Shown: piece after piece, positions 1-8,553 of the stretch
Layout: each line of letters opens with the position of its first letter
Position numbering within the stretch: position 1 is the stretch's first letter
Source: Candidatus Cacconaster equi
GTDB taxonomy: Bacteria; Bacteroidota; Bacteroidia; Bacteroidales; UBA932
Assembly (NCBI GenBank): GCA_018065895.1
Contig: JAGHSK010000006.1
Span: 1-64,000, forward strand
Direction of reading: 5' to 3'
DNA: 64,000 bases
Made by a program: the position numbers and the translations under genes
The notes under the pieces: model-generated
The model's input: only the letters and a program-made list of their open reading frames with translations
What the model was told of the DNA's origin: nothing
Database searches by the model: none

Positions 1-2
1 CA

Positions 3-193
3 GTCTTCTTTGCCGGATATACAAATGGCCAGAACGCCTACCTGGCATCTAGCGCGGATATCAGGTAAGGAAAGGGTATGAATATGAGATTGAGCAGATG
101 CTTATATACACCAAGTCCCCATACCCTCTTTCCGAGACTATGCCCGATGTCTATCAGTCATCGATAACGGAAACGATATCAAATGTGTCGTAA
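3..193 (+). pseudogene. C-terminal fragment resembling neutral/alkaline ceramidase-like protein, apparently frameshifted, cut by window edge
   Basis: Frame 3 reads VFFAGYTNGQNAYLASSADIR then TAA at 66-68; frame 2 continues KGYEYEIEQMLIYTKSPYPLSETMPDVYQSSITETISNVS to TAA at 191-193. GYxNGxxxYL...GYE pattern is ceramidase-like. Confidence 0.3.
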
Positions 194-247
194 AGCGCCG
201 GGGAGGTCGGGAATACCGACTAAATTTCTTGAAAACAGATAAATGTT

Positions 248-1141
248 ATGGAGCAGAGACAGGCAAAACTGATTGATTTGAATGAGTGGGAAAGGGCTGG
301 AGGCGGAGGAACAGGATGGTCCTACATCAACAGGAACGACAGTTCCATTATGCTGAAACTCAACAAGGAGGAAATTCCGGAAGAGATGTCATATCATGAG
401 TATCTGATATCCGCTACACTAAACGAGATGGGAATCATCTGCCCGAGAGTGTTTGACTTTGCCACAGACGGTACACGCTTCGGGATGACTGTGGAAAGAA
501 TGCAGGGCAAGAAATCGTACGTAAGAATGATTGCCGACAATCCGGAGTTGCTTGAACCGCTTGCCAGGGACTTTGCCTTGCGTTCCAGAGAGTTTCACAG
601 CATCAGATGCGACACTACGAAGTTTGAATCCAAGAAAGAAAAATGCCGTCGCCTGTTTGCGGCCTGCCCGGAACTGCCGGACGTCGTCAAGGAGATGCTC
701 TACGACTGTCTTGACTCACTGGAAGATGTTCCGTATCCTGTCCACGGGGACTTTACACCGGGAAACATCATCCGTGCCGGCGGCAAGGACTATTGGATTG
801 ACCTTGGAGACTTCACATATGGAGACCCCGATATGGATTTTGCTTGTCTTGCTTTTCTTGGCCGATATACTCCGGCTAAAATTGTAGAATATCTTTTCCA
901 TCTCACAAAAAGGCAAATAGGACAATTTATGGAAATATATGGGCGCGAGTATTATGGCGACAGATGGGGCAGCAGAGAATTGAAACAAAAATTAGATACT
1001 GCGCTTACAATAAAGGTTGCTCTGGCTATCACCAACCGCCCTCGTGCCGCAAAGCTCTATCTTCCTCTTCTTCGTGGTCAGAAATTAAAGTTCGCAATCA
1101 TCATGAGATTTGCAGACATTCTGGTGAGGAAATTCAATTGA
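248..1141 (+). CDS. APH-family phosphotransferase (aminoglycoside/choline kinase-like)
   Basis: VHGDFTPGNII and WIDLGDFTYGDPDMDFA kinase motifs in a 297 aa ORF. Confidence 0.8.
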   Translation: MEQRQAKLIDLNEWERAGGGGTGWSYINRNDSSIMLKLNKEEIPEEMSYHEYLISATLNEMGIICPRVFDFATDGTRFGMTVERMQGKKSYVRMIADNPELLEPLARDFALRSREFHSIRCDTTKFESKKEKCRRLFAACPELPDVVKEMLYDCLDSLEDVPYPVHGDFTPGNIIRAGGKDYWIDLGDFTYGDPDMDFACLAFLGRYTPAKIVEYLFHLTKRQIGQFMEIYGREYYGDRWGSRELKQKLDTALTIKVALAITNRPRAAKLYLPLLRGQKLKFAIIMRFADILVRKFN

Positions 1142-1156
1142 GAATCAACAAGAAAT

Positions 1157-1867
1157 ATGATAGAAAAGACTAATACCAATTCTAAAGAGAACCAACTTGG
1201 AAACAGTATAGTCAATTCAAGCTACAGCTTTTTGCAGCTGACACTCACTGTTATTTTCACCGTCGCATTGTTGCTGAGCAATATCATAGTGAACAAGCAG
1301 ATCAGCCTGCCATTCGGACAGGCTACGGTGGGATCTGTCATTCTTTTCCCTTTGACATACATCCTTTCGGACGTTTTTTCGGAGGTATATGGATATCGCT
1401 GGAGCCGGGTCACGTGTTACATTGCATTTGCTATGAACATCGTCATGGTCCTGATATTTGAGCTCACGCTTTCCTGGCCTTATCCTGATTCCTTCACCAA
1501 TCAGGACGCATTCCTCACCGTGCTCGGCAGCACACCAAGGATAACTGCAGCCTCACTGATTGCATTTGTGGCCGGTGACTTTGTGAACGACAGAGTCTTT
1601 GCGCGAATGAAAAGAAAACATTCTGACATGAACGGTTTCGCATGGCGGGCTATTGTTTCCAGCTGCATCGGAGAACTGTCCGACTGCCTCGTGTTCCTCC
1701 CGCTCGCGTTCATCGGCAGGCTTCCGGCAGCAGTGCTGGTCGGCATCGGGCTCGCTCAGGTTTCTGCAAAGATTTTGCTTGAAGCCATACTTTTGCCAGT
1801 TACGGCTGCGGTTACCAAGGCTGTTAAAAAAGACGACGACCGACGTCGGAATATAATTTCTACATGA
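1157..1867 (+). CDS. Queuosine precursor transporter (YhhQ/VUT family)
   Basis: Multi-TM protein with LLSNIIVNKQI..., FPLTYILSDVFSEVYGY motifs. Confidence 0.85.
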   Translation: MIEKTNTNSKENQLGNSIVNSSYSFLQLTLTVIFTVALLLSNIIVNKQISLPFGQATVGSVILFPLTYILSDVFSEVYGYRWSRVTCYIAFAMNIVMVLIFELTLSWPYPDSFTNQDAFLTVLGSTPRITAASLIAFVAGDFVNDRVFARMKRKHSDMNGFAWRAIVSSCIGELSDCLVFLPLAFIGRLPAAVLVGIGLAQVSAKILLEAILLPVTAAVTKAVKKDDDRRRNIIST

Positions 1868-2432
1868 AAGGATACGCGAGCAAGAAATTATTAATGCCAT
1901 ATATGAGATTGGCAAAGAATATATCTCATTATTCGATCCATCAAATATTTGCCGAGCAAAACGTACATGCGTATTGGAATGATAAAACATACATTCCTGA
2001 TTCATCCGTATGGCCGTATAAACCAATGCGTTTGAGAGCAGTACGCCAAGGACTCCCACGGTATCTTTATCCATTCCCAACCGTTCGGCATAGTGGCGGA
2101 TGATTCTCTCGCTTCCTTTATGCGGCGTTTCGTATTCTCCCTGTTGCGTTCCATTATTTCAATGTCTCGTGGATGACCATCGCAGGCCAGGAGCTGTGGC
2201 AGAGGGACATATCAACGGTGCAGTTCATGCATTCGGAATCATATCTCCCTGCCACTCAGTTCCTCCTTTGTGCAGCTTGATAGAGTCAGTGCAACAGCTA
2301 TGATTATCAATACAAATCGTTTCATATGTGGTAACATGCAAGAAATTTCCACTGAAAATCTTTTTTATAGAAACTTCTGTTTGCCTCATCTTTCTTTTTT
2401 GTCTTATGACATAATTTGTCAAAGACATTGAG

Positions 2433-2440
2433 TAAATTTG
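2433..2440 (+). promoter_or_regulatory. Bacteroidota-type -7 element (TAAATTTG)
   Basis: TAnnTTTG match 15 nt upstream of the NUDIX start. Confidence 0.45.
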
Positions 2441-2454
2441 CAATCCGTTAAAAA

Positions 2455-2850
2455 ATGGAGATGAAAACGATTCAGGTGGTAGCGGCTCTGATTGTCCACG
2501 ACAGACGAATCTTCGCAACTCAGCGCGGTTACGGCGAATGGAAAGGCTGGTGGGAGTTTCCCGGTGGAAAGATAGAATCCGGTGAGACTCCTGAAGATGC
2601 GCTGTTGCGTGAAATCCGTGAGGAACTTGATACGGAAATACGCATTGAAAAATATGTGGACACCATCGAGTGGGACTATCCCGCTTTCCACCTTTCGATG
2701 CGTTGCTATCTGTGCAGTGTGGTCAGCGGAGAACTGACCCTGCTGGAACACGAAGCGGCAACCTGGCTGGATTGCGGACATCTTCGAAGTGTCCGGTGGC
2801 TGCCGGCTGACGAAACTATCCTTGACAGGATAGAACGGGCGTTGAAATAA
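2455..2850 (+). CDS. NUDIX hydrolase, MutT-like (8-oxo-dGTP diphosphatase)
   Basis: Nudix box GGKIESGETPEDALLREIREEL. Confidence 0.9.
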   Translation: MEMKTIQVVAALIVHDRRIFATQRGYGEWKGWWEFPGGKIESGETPEDALLREIREELDTEIRIEKYVDTIEWDYPAFHLSMRCYLCSVVSGELTLLEHEAATWLDCGHLRSVRWLPADETILDRIERALK

Positions 2851-2860
2851 TTCTTGACTT

Positions 2861-4441
2861 ATGATAATCAAAATTCTTATTCTCATTCTGTTTTTCGCCG
2901 TAATGATCGGTGTCGGGATCGCTTGCAGGAAAAGCGCCACTGACGTGAAGGGCTTCGTCCTCGGCGGAAGAAACGTAGGATCATGGCTCACTGCCTTTGC
3001 ATTCGGAACCTCATACTTCTCCGCAGTAATATTCGTGGGATACGCAGGACAGTTTGGGTGGAAATACGGGCTTGCCGCAACCTGGATCGGCATTGGAAAT
3101 GCTCTAATCGGATCATTGCTTGCCTGGAGAATTCTCGGGCGCAGAACAAGGCTTATGTCACAGCATCTACAGAGCGCAACTATGCCCGACTTCTTCGGGC
3201 AGCGTTTCAGAACGCCCTCTCTCAGAGTCGCCGCTTCAATAATAGTCTTCATATTCCTCATTCCCTACACTGCTTCGCTCTATAACGGCCTGTCACGTCT
3301 CTTCGGGATGGCGTTTGGGATAGACTATATCTGGTGTGTAGTGGGAATGGCCCTTCTGACTGGGATTTACGTGCTGCTTGGAGGATATATGGCCACTGCG
3401 GTGAACGATTTCATTCAGGGAATGATCATGCTTGTCGGCATTTCGGCCGTCGTGGTGTCTGTTCTCAAGGGCAACGGAGGATTTATGGAGTCGATGATAT
3501 CGATGTCACAGATAACGTCAGAGGCGGAGCCGGAACTTGGCGGTGCGTTCATCTCTTTCTTCGGACCGCAGCCCTTGAGTCTGCTCGGCGTGATTCTTCT
3601 CACGTCGCTCGGAACTTGGGGATTGCCGCAGATGGTTGGAAAGTTCTATGCCATCAAGGATGAAGGCGCTATCAGGAAAGGAACCGTAATCTCCACCATA
3701 TTCGCATTCATAGTGGCTGGAGGCTGCTATTTTCTCGGAGGTTTCGGCCGTCTCTATGGCAATATGATCGAATATGCTCCGAACGGGACTCCTATATACG
3801 ACAGCATCATCCCGTCAATGCTTGAAACACTTCCCGACATAATGATAGGTGTGGTCATAATACTGGTGCTCTCTGCTTCAATGTCGACACTCTCCTCTCT
3901 TGTGCTCACCTCCGGTTCAACTCTCACCCTTGATATCATCGCTCCGGCGGTCAAATCTTCCGGTAGTGGACATATGAAGGAGAAATCCCAACTTCTCTGC
4001 ATCAGACTGCTGATTCTCTTTTTCATTGCCGTCTCATCCATTATCGCAATCGTTCAGGCGAAGAGTTCGGTCACTTTCATCGCGCAGCTTATGGGAATAT
4101 CCTGGGGCGCTCTTGCCGGAGCATTCCTTGCTCCGTTCCTTTACGGATTATATTGGAAAAAGACGACACCTGCTGCTGTGTGGGCAAGCTTTGTCTGTGG
4201 AATTCTGATTATGTGCGGCTGCATGTTCTGCACTTTCACCGGTAAGATGTTCATCAATGCCTTCTTCACATCGCCTATCAATGCGGGCGTGCTTGCAATG
4301 TTGGCCGGCCTGCTGATTGTCCCTCTGGTGAGCATGTTCACGCGCGTGAGAGATAAGGAGAAGGTGGACGGGATGTTCGAATGTTACAACCACCGCGTTA
4401 CAGTGAATGCATCAACTGCTCTTGAAGACTCTGAAGCTTAG
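2861..4441 (+). CDS. Sodium:solute symporter family protein
   Basis: 526 aa SSS-family TM protein (GGRNVGSWLTAFAFGTSYFSAVIFVGYAGQFGWKYG). Confidence 0.9.
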   Translation: MIIKILILILFFAVMIGVGIACRKSATDVKGFVLGGRNVGSWLTAFAFGTSYFSAVIFVGYAGQFGWKYGLAATWIGIGNALIGSLLAWRILGRRTRLMSQHLQSATMPDFFGQRFRTPSLRVAASIIVFIFLIPYTASLYNGLSRLFGMAFGIDYIWCVVGMALLTGIYVLLGGYMATAVNDFIQGMIMLVGISAVVVSVLKGNGGFMESMISMSQITSEAEPELGGAFISFFGPQPLSLLGVILLTSLGTWGLPQMVGKFYAIKDEGAIRKGTVISTIFAFIVAGGCYFLGGFGRLYGNMIEYAPNGTPIYDSIIPSMLETLPDIMIGVVIILVLSASMSTLSSLVLTSGSTLTLDIIAPAVKSSGSGHMKEKSQLLCIRLLILFFIAVSSIIAIVQAKSSVTFIAQLMGISWGALAGAFLAPFLYGLYWKKTTPAAVWASFVCGILIMCGCMFCTFTGKMFINAFFTSPINAGVLAMLAGLLIVPLVSMFTRVRDKEKVDGMFECYNHRVTVNASTALEDSEA

Positions 4442-4600
4442 CCTGAATTATTCATAAAGAAAGCAAAGGAATCCTTATAATTATTTGGTAATCAGATGAT
4501 TGCGTGTTATATTTGCATTGGCGCAACAAAAACATTTTTTCCTTTACTTACTTCATGATAGAACGCATCGGATCCTGCATCAAAATGGCTCACCGGTAAA
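4441..4600 (+). mobile_element. IS1380-like left-end remnant, copy A, internally deleted
   Basis: ~80% identical to 5625-5737 including CATAAAGAAAGYAAAGGAATCC and CAAAAACATTTTTTCCTTTACTT; continues with ATGATAGAACGCATCGGATCCTGCATCAAA, which aligns to 5901-5930 inside the transposase ORF of copy B. Confidence 0.65.
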
Positions 4601-4653
4601 AAGTATGTGTTTGAAGTCTATTGTATCAGAAGCCTCTGTATTGGTATATTCTC

Positions 4654-5613
4654 TCATTTCTTGCGGGAAACCCTTGCCGAAATGAACAACAGAACTGTTT
4701 TTAGCAGAAGGGGACCACAAATGCCCAATAGGACAAATGTTAGTAAAGTTAAGACAAAATGATTTTCCTGGGTGATTCCGGCAAGCGAAAGTGTAGCCTT
4801 GCCAAATTCTCCAAAGGCAGAATGGAGCAGAAAAATAATGAGAGAGTTCTTTCCTATGAACAGTATGGCGGATCTGACCTTCCCGTATGTGGCTTCAGAC
4901 AAAATCCGGGATACCATTAGGATGAACAGAATACCTACAAAAGGAAGTACCCTTTTCAAGACCGGGGCACACACGCCATAGGCATACAGATATTCCATGA
5001 CTGCAAATAGTACAATAATAATTGGCCTTAAGGTCTTTTTGAAGTCAGGAGTGTGGCCGAAGTTGCCGGTCAGCATTCCTGTTGCAAAGAAAACCGCATT
5101 GGCTTTGAACTGGTTGAGCGAGAATATGTCTGGAAGATTCAACGGCAGTAGCCACAGCGCAACTGCGCCAGCAAGAAATCCAAGGCTTGCAAATCTTTTC
5201 CTGCAAAGTGGAGCAACTATATAGAGCAACATCAGCGCCCATATAAACCATAGGTGTACGGCTGCGCTTGGCCTGTATAACATTGTGAGGAAGTCTTGAG
5301 CCACGGCAGTGTTCTTTACTGATAGAGTGCCCTGCAAAGTAAGTTTTATAGTTATAATAAGGACTGATGTGAGGAAATAGGGAACCATCAGATGCCTGAA
5401 TTTCTTCGAAATAAAGTTCAAGTAGGGCTGCTGCCTGTAGGTCTTTGAGAACAAGAAGCCGCTCACAAACATAAACAGCGGCATATGAAAGGTATAAATG
5501 ACATTCATGGCAGTGTGCCAACCATCCGGTGTAGGTGACGGATTGAAATGTCCAACTACAACAAGAATAATGCAAATGGCCTTCGCAATGTCCAAATAAT
5601 CGATTCTCTGCAC
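4654..5613 (-). CDS. Acyltransferase family 3 membrane protein
   Basis: RIDYLDIAKAICIILVVVGHFN...; multi-TM 319 aa. Confidence 0.85.
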   Translation of the reverse strand: MQRIDYLDIAKAICIILVVVGHFNPSPTPDGWHTAMNVIYTFHMPLFMFVSGFLFSKTYRQQPYLNFISKKFRHLMVPYFLTSVLIITIKLTLQGTLSVKNTAVAQDFLTMLYRPSAAVHLWFIWALMLLYIVAPLCRKRFASLGFLAGAVALWLLPLNLPDIFSLNQFKANAVFFATGMLTGNFGHTPDFKKTLRPIIIVLFAVMEYLYAYGVCAPVLKRVLPFVGILFILMVSRILSEATYGKVRSAILFIGKNSLIIFLLHSAFGEFGKATLSLAGITQENHFVLTLLTFVLLGICGPLLLKTVLLFISARVSRKK

Positions 5614-5624
5614 AATTTACATTT

Positions 5625-6000
5625 GCCTGAATGTTCATAAAGAAAGTAAAGGAATCCTCATAATTATTTGGTAATCAAAGGATTAAATGTTATAATTGTG
5701 ATGCATTTACAAAAACATTTTTTCCTTTACTTCATGAGCAAATTTACCTCTTCTTCCGCAGATTATCAAACTTTTCCGACATTGTTTGAACTTGAGCCCG
5801 TGGCGGGCAAGAAAGTGACGGTCGATTTCACCGCGCCGGAACTCTCCTCGCTTGGTGGACTGACACTCGTCCGCGAATATGAAAAGTCATCAAGCCGTAT
5901 CATCGAGCGCATTGAGTCCTGCATCAAAGATCCCCGCTGGGAGCCTATGGTGATACACAGCCAGACGGAGATGCTTTCAGGCACATCAGACGGCTTTTGA
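5625..6000 (+). mobile_element. IS1380-like left end plus N-terminal fragment of IS1380 family transposase, copy B
   Basis: From ATG at 5734: MSKFTSSSADYQTFPTLFELEPVAGKKVTVDFTAPELSSLGGLTLVREYEKSSSRIIERIESCIKDPRWEPMVIHSQTEML, matching IS1380 N-terminal pattern (FxxxxLSSxGGLxLxRE...ERIxxCIxDPR...HS); truncated at ~5970. Confidence 0.7.
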
Positions 6001-6086
6001 CGGAAAATCTGTGTGGCTCCGGGAAAATCCGAGCCGAGCGGACGGCTACTACGACAACAACAGGTGGCGGATATGAATAATGCAGG

Positions 6087-6341
6087 TTAGAGCAGGAAGA
6101 ACATTGCCACACCGATTATCGTAACGATTGTTCCGAAGACCTCCTGAAGCTTGATCTTCTGTTTGTAAATGAATGAATACGGCAGGATGATCAGCACAGG
6201 AGTCAGCGCCATAAGTGTTGATGCAATACCTGCCCTCGTGTACTCCACCGCCATCAGGGAGAGTGAAACACCGATGAACGGACCGAAAAGGGTTGTGAAG
6301 AAAGCCACTGTCAATGACAATATTTCACCGATGTACTGCAT
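6087..6341 (-). pseudogene. EamA/DMT transporter, C-terminal half only
   Basis: FGPFIGVSLSLMAVEYTRAGIASTLMALTPVLIILPYSFIYKQKI matches the second EamA domain; only 84 aa with an in-frame TGA upstream. Confidence 0.65.
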
Positions 6342-6449
6342 ATTCCGGTTTTTCGAGCGTCAAATGTAGCAATAAACTGCACTTTTTGTTCACCTTTTCA
6401 TTTTATTAAATTTAACTAATTTGTTAAATTTGCTACAAACTGATAAAAC

Positions 6450-8402
6450 ATGAAACGAATCATCACCACTCTTGTTTCACTTATGGCCGCATTCAGCGCC
6501 TTTGCCGTCACATCACCGTACAACATCTATCCGGTACCTCAGAAACAGGTACCTGCAGAGGGAACGGCTGGGTTTACGGCAGAAGTGGAGATAATACCGG
6601 AATCCGGCATAGACCGGGCAACAATCAACCGTGCCGTTGAAATAATGGAAAGACTTGGCCTTACCGCAGTTGAATCGGGCAAGCCATCAGGCAAAAGATC
6701 CTGCATAATGCTGGGCATCAACGGGTCGAGGGAACGTACCGACCGCCTCGCCTCGAAGCTGAAGCTTGACAGAACCCTGTTCAACTATCAGAAATTCGAC
6801 AGGCACATTCTTTCCCTAACATCTGACAAACACGGAAATGCCACTGTGGTGATCCTTGCCGAGAACACTGACGCCGCTTTCTGCGGTCTTGCCTCCCTCG
6901 AGCAGATGCTTGACAACGGCTTCACCTCAATGCAGTGCGTGACCATATACGACTGGGCCGACATACAGAACCGCGGAGTGATCGAAGGATATTACGGAGT
7001 TCCGTACAGCGCCGAAGTAACCAAGGATCTCTTCCGTTTCATGGCCCGTTACAAGCTCAACACATATATGTATGGAGCCAAGTCCGACCCTTATCACTCG
7101 AGATTCTGGTCAGAGCCTTACCCTGAATCAATCACTGACGAGCAGATGCGCATAGGCTATCTCTCACAAGACATGCTTAAACAGATTACTGAGGTGGCTC
7201 ACGCCTGCAAAGTCAATTTCGTGTGGGCCATCCATCCGGGAAGAGCCTTCACAAATCCTGAAGATAAAACCGTCAACGAACGGATAATGAACAAATTCGA
7301 GAATATGTACAATCTCGGAGTACGTCAGTTCGGAGTATTCGTGGACGATGTCGGAGTTCCTTATGACGCACCTACCCAGAAACTCGGAGCAGACCGCCTG
7401 ACTGACCTTCAGAACAGAATCGACGCGAAATGGAATGTTGACGGAGCTTCTCCTGCCGACACGGTCAAGCCGCTGCATTATGTGCCGCAGCTCTATGCTT
7501 ATGCGTGGGCATCCCCGGAAAATGCCCGCATCTTCTTCGAATCGCTAAGCGTAACCCCATCCAAAATAAATATATATATCACCGGCCGTGCCGTATGGAG
7601 TGTCCCGAACAATGAGGACCTTTCGACAGTCAAGGATTACCTCGGACGTGAGGCAAGCTGGTGGTGGAACTATCCGTGCAACGACAATGACGTCACGAAA
7701 CTTTTCCCTATGGATATGTACACCAATTTCCGTGACGAAACGCATATTGACAACCTTGCCAGACTTGAAGACGGACTTACCACAAACACTTTGATCATAA
7801 ATCCGATGCAGCAGGGAGAGGTCTCAAAGATTGCTTTGTTCAGTCTTGGCGATTATGCCTGGAACAATGCCGCTTTCGACTGTCAGCGCAGCTGGGAAGC
7901 ATCGATTCCGGCAGTTGCCGGCAAGAAATATGCTGCCGCGCTCCGTTATCTTGCCCCATATTTGAGATATTATGATTCCGATGCTCTCTCCTACGCTGTA
8001 AATCAGTACAAGAAGAGCTTCGAGAGGGGCAATCCGAAGCCTGAAAGCCTTATTGCCAGAATGGAAAAGATACTTGAGTCCTGCAAGGAGCTTGATGCTA
8101 TGGCTTCATCGTCAAATCAGAGTGACAGACTCCTTCATGATGATATGAAACCTTGGCTCGCGAAGCTTGAAACACTTGCGCAAACTACTATTGATTTACT
8201 TGAAGGAAAGGACGTTTCATCTGTTGATTTGGAGAATGATTCCAAGTTCCAGTTCGAGGTTCTCAGAGGTATGGGAGCAGGTATTGTAATGCAGGTCAGG
8301 AGTGCTGAACCTTGTGCCGAGATACTCTGCCCGTTCATAGAGTGGCTTAAACAGCAGCAGAAGAAAACATTCAGCCCTTCAAACACAGAATCAAATAAAT
8401 AA
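6450..8402 (+). CDS. GH84 family beta-N-acetylglucosaminidase (O-GlcNAcase-like), secreted
   Basis: NRGVIEGYYGVPYS...NTYMYGAKSDPYHSRFWSEPYP and tandem catalytic Asp FGVFVDDVG; N-terminal signal peptide. Confidence 0.9.
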   Translation: MKRIITTLVSLMAAFSAFAVTSPYNIYPVPQKQVPAEGTAGFTAEVEIIPESGIDRATINRAVEIMERLGLTAVESGKPSGKRSCIMLGINGSRERTDRLASKLKLDRTLFNYQKFDRHILSLTSDKHGNATVVILAENTDAAFCGLASLEQMLDNGFTSMQCVTIYDWADIQNRGVIEGYYGVPYSAEVTKDLFRFMARYKLNTYMYGAKSDPYHSRFWSEPYPESITDEQMRIGYLSQDMLKQITEVAHACKVNFVWAIHPGRAFTNPEDKTVNERIMNKFENMYNLGVRQFGVFVDDVGVPYDAPTQKLGADRLTDLQNRIDAKWNVDGASPADTVKPLHYVPQLYAYAWASPENARIFFESLSVTPSKINIYITGRAVWSVPNNEDLSTVKDYLGREASWWWNYPCNDNDVTKLFPMDMYTNFRDETHIDNLARLEDGLTTNTLIINPMQQGEVSKIALFSLGDYAWNNAAFDCQRSWEASIPAVAGKKYAAALRYLAPYLRYYDSDALSYAVNQYKKSFERGNPKPESLIARMEKILESCKELDAMASSSNQSDRLLHDDMKPWLAKLETLAQTTIDLLEGKDVSSVDLENDSKFQFEVLRGMGAGIVMQVRSAEPCAEILCPFIEWLKQQQKKTFSPSNTESNK

Positions 8403-8405
8403 TGT

Positions 8406-8413
8406 TATCTTTG
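8406..8413 (+). promoter_or_regulatory. -7 element (TATCTTTG) for tRNA-Ala
   Basis: TAnnTTTG match 39 nt upstream of the tRNA. Confidence 0.5.
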
Positions 8414-8451
8414 CAGGCGCTTGCGGGACACCCCGTCCCGCAGCTCCAAAT

Positions 8452-8524
8452 GGGGAATTAGCTCAGTTGGTAGAGCGTCAGGTTCGCAATCTGAAAGTCG
8501 GGAGTTCGAATCTCCTATTCTCCA
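8452..8524 (+). tRNA. tRNA-Ala (CGC)
   Basis: Cloverleaf GGGGAAT...ATTCTCC-A; anticodon loop TTCGCAA; G3:U70 identity pair; TTCGAAT T-loop. Confidence 0.93.
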
Positions 8525-8553
8525 CAGGCACACCATCAGTGCCGGAATATCCC

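Noticed and set aside
2419-3261. 280-aa minus ORF over NUDIX/SSS genes
   Set aside because: Overlaps two well-supported plus-strand genes; sequence looks like a reverse-complement artefact.
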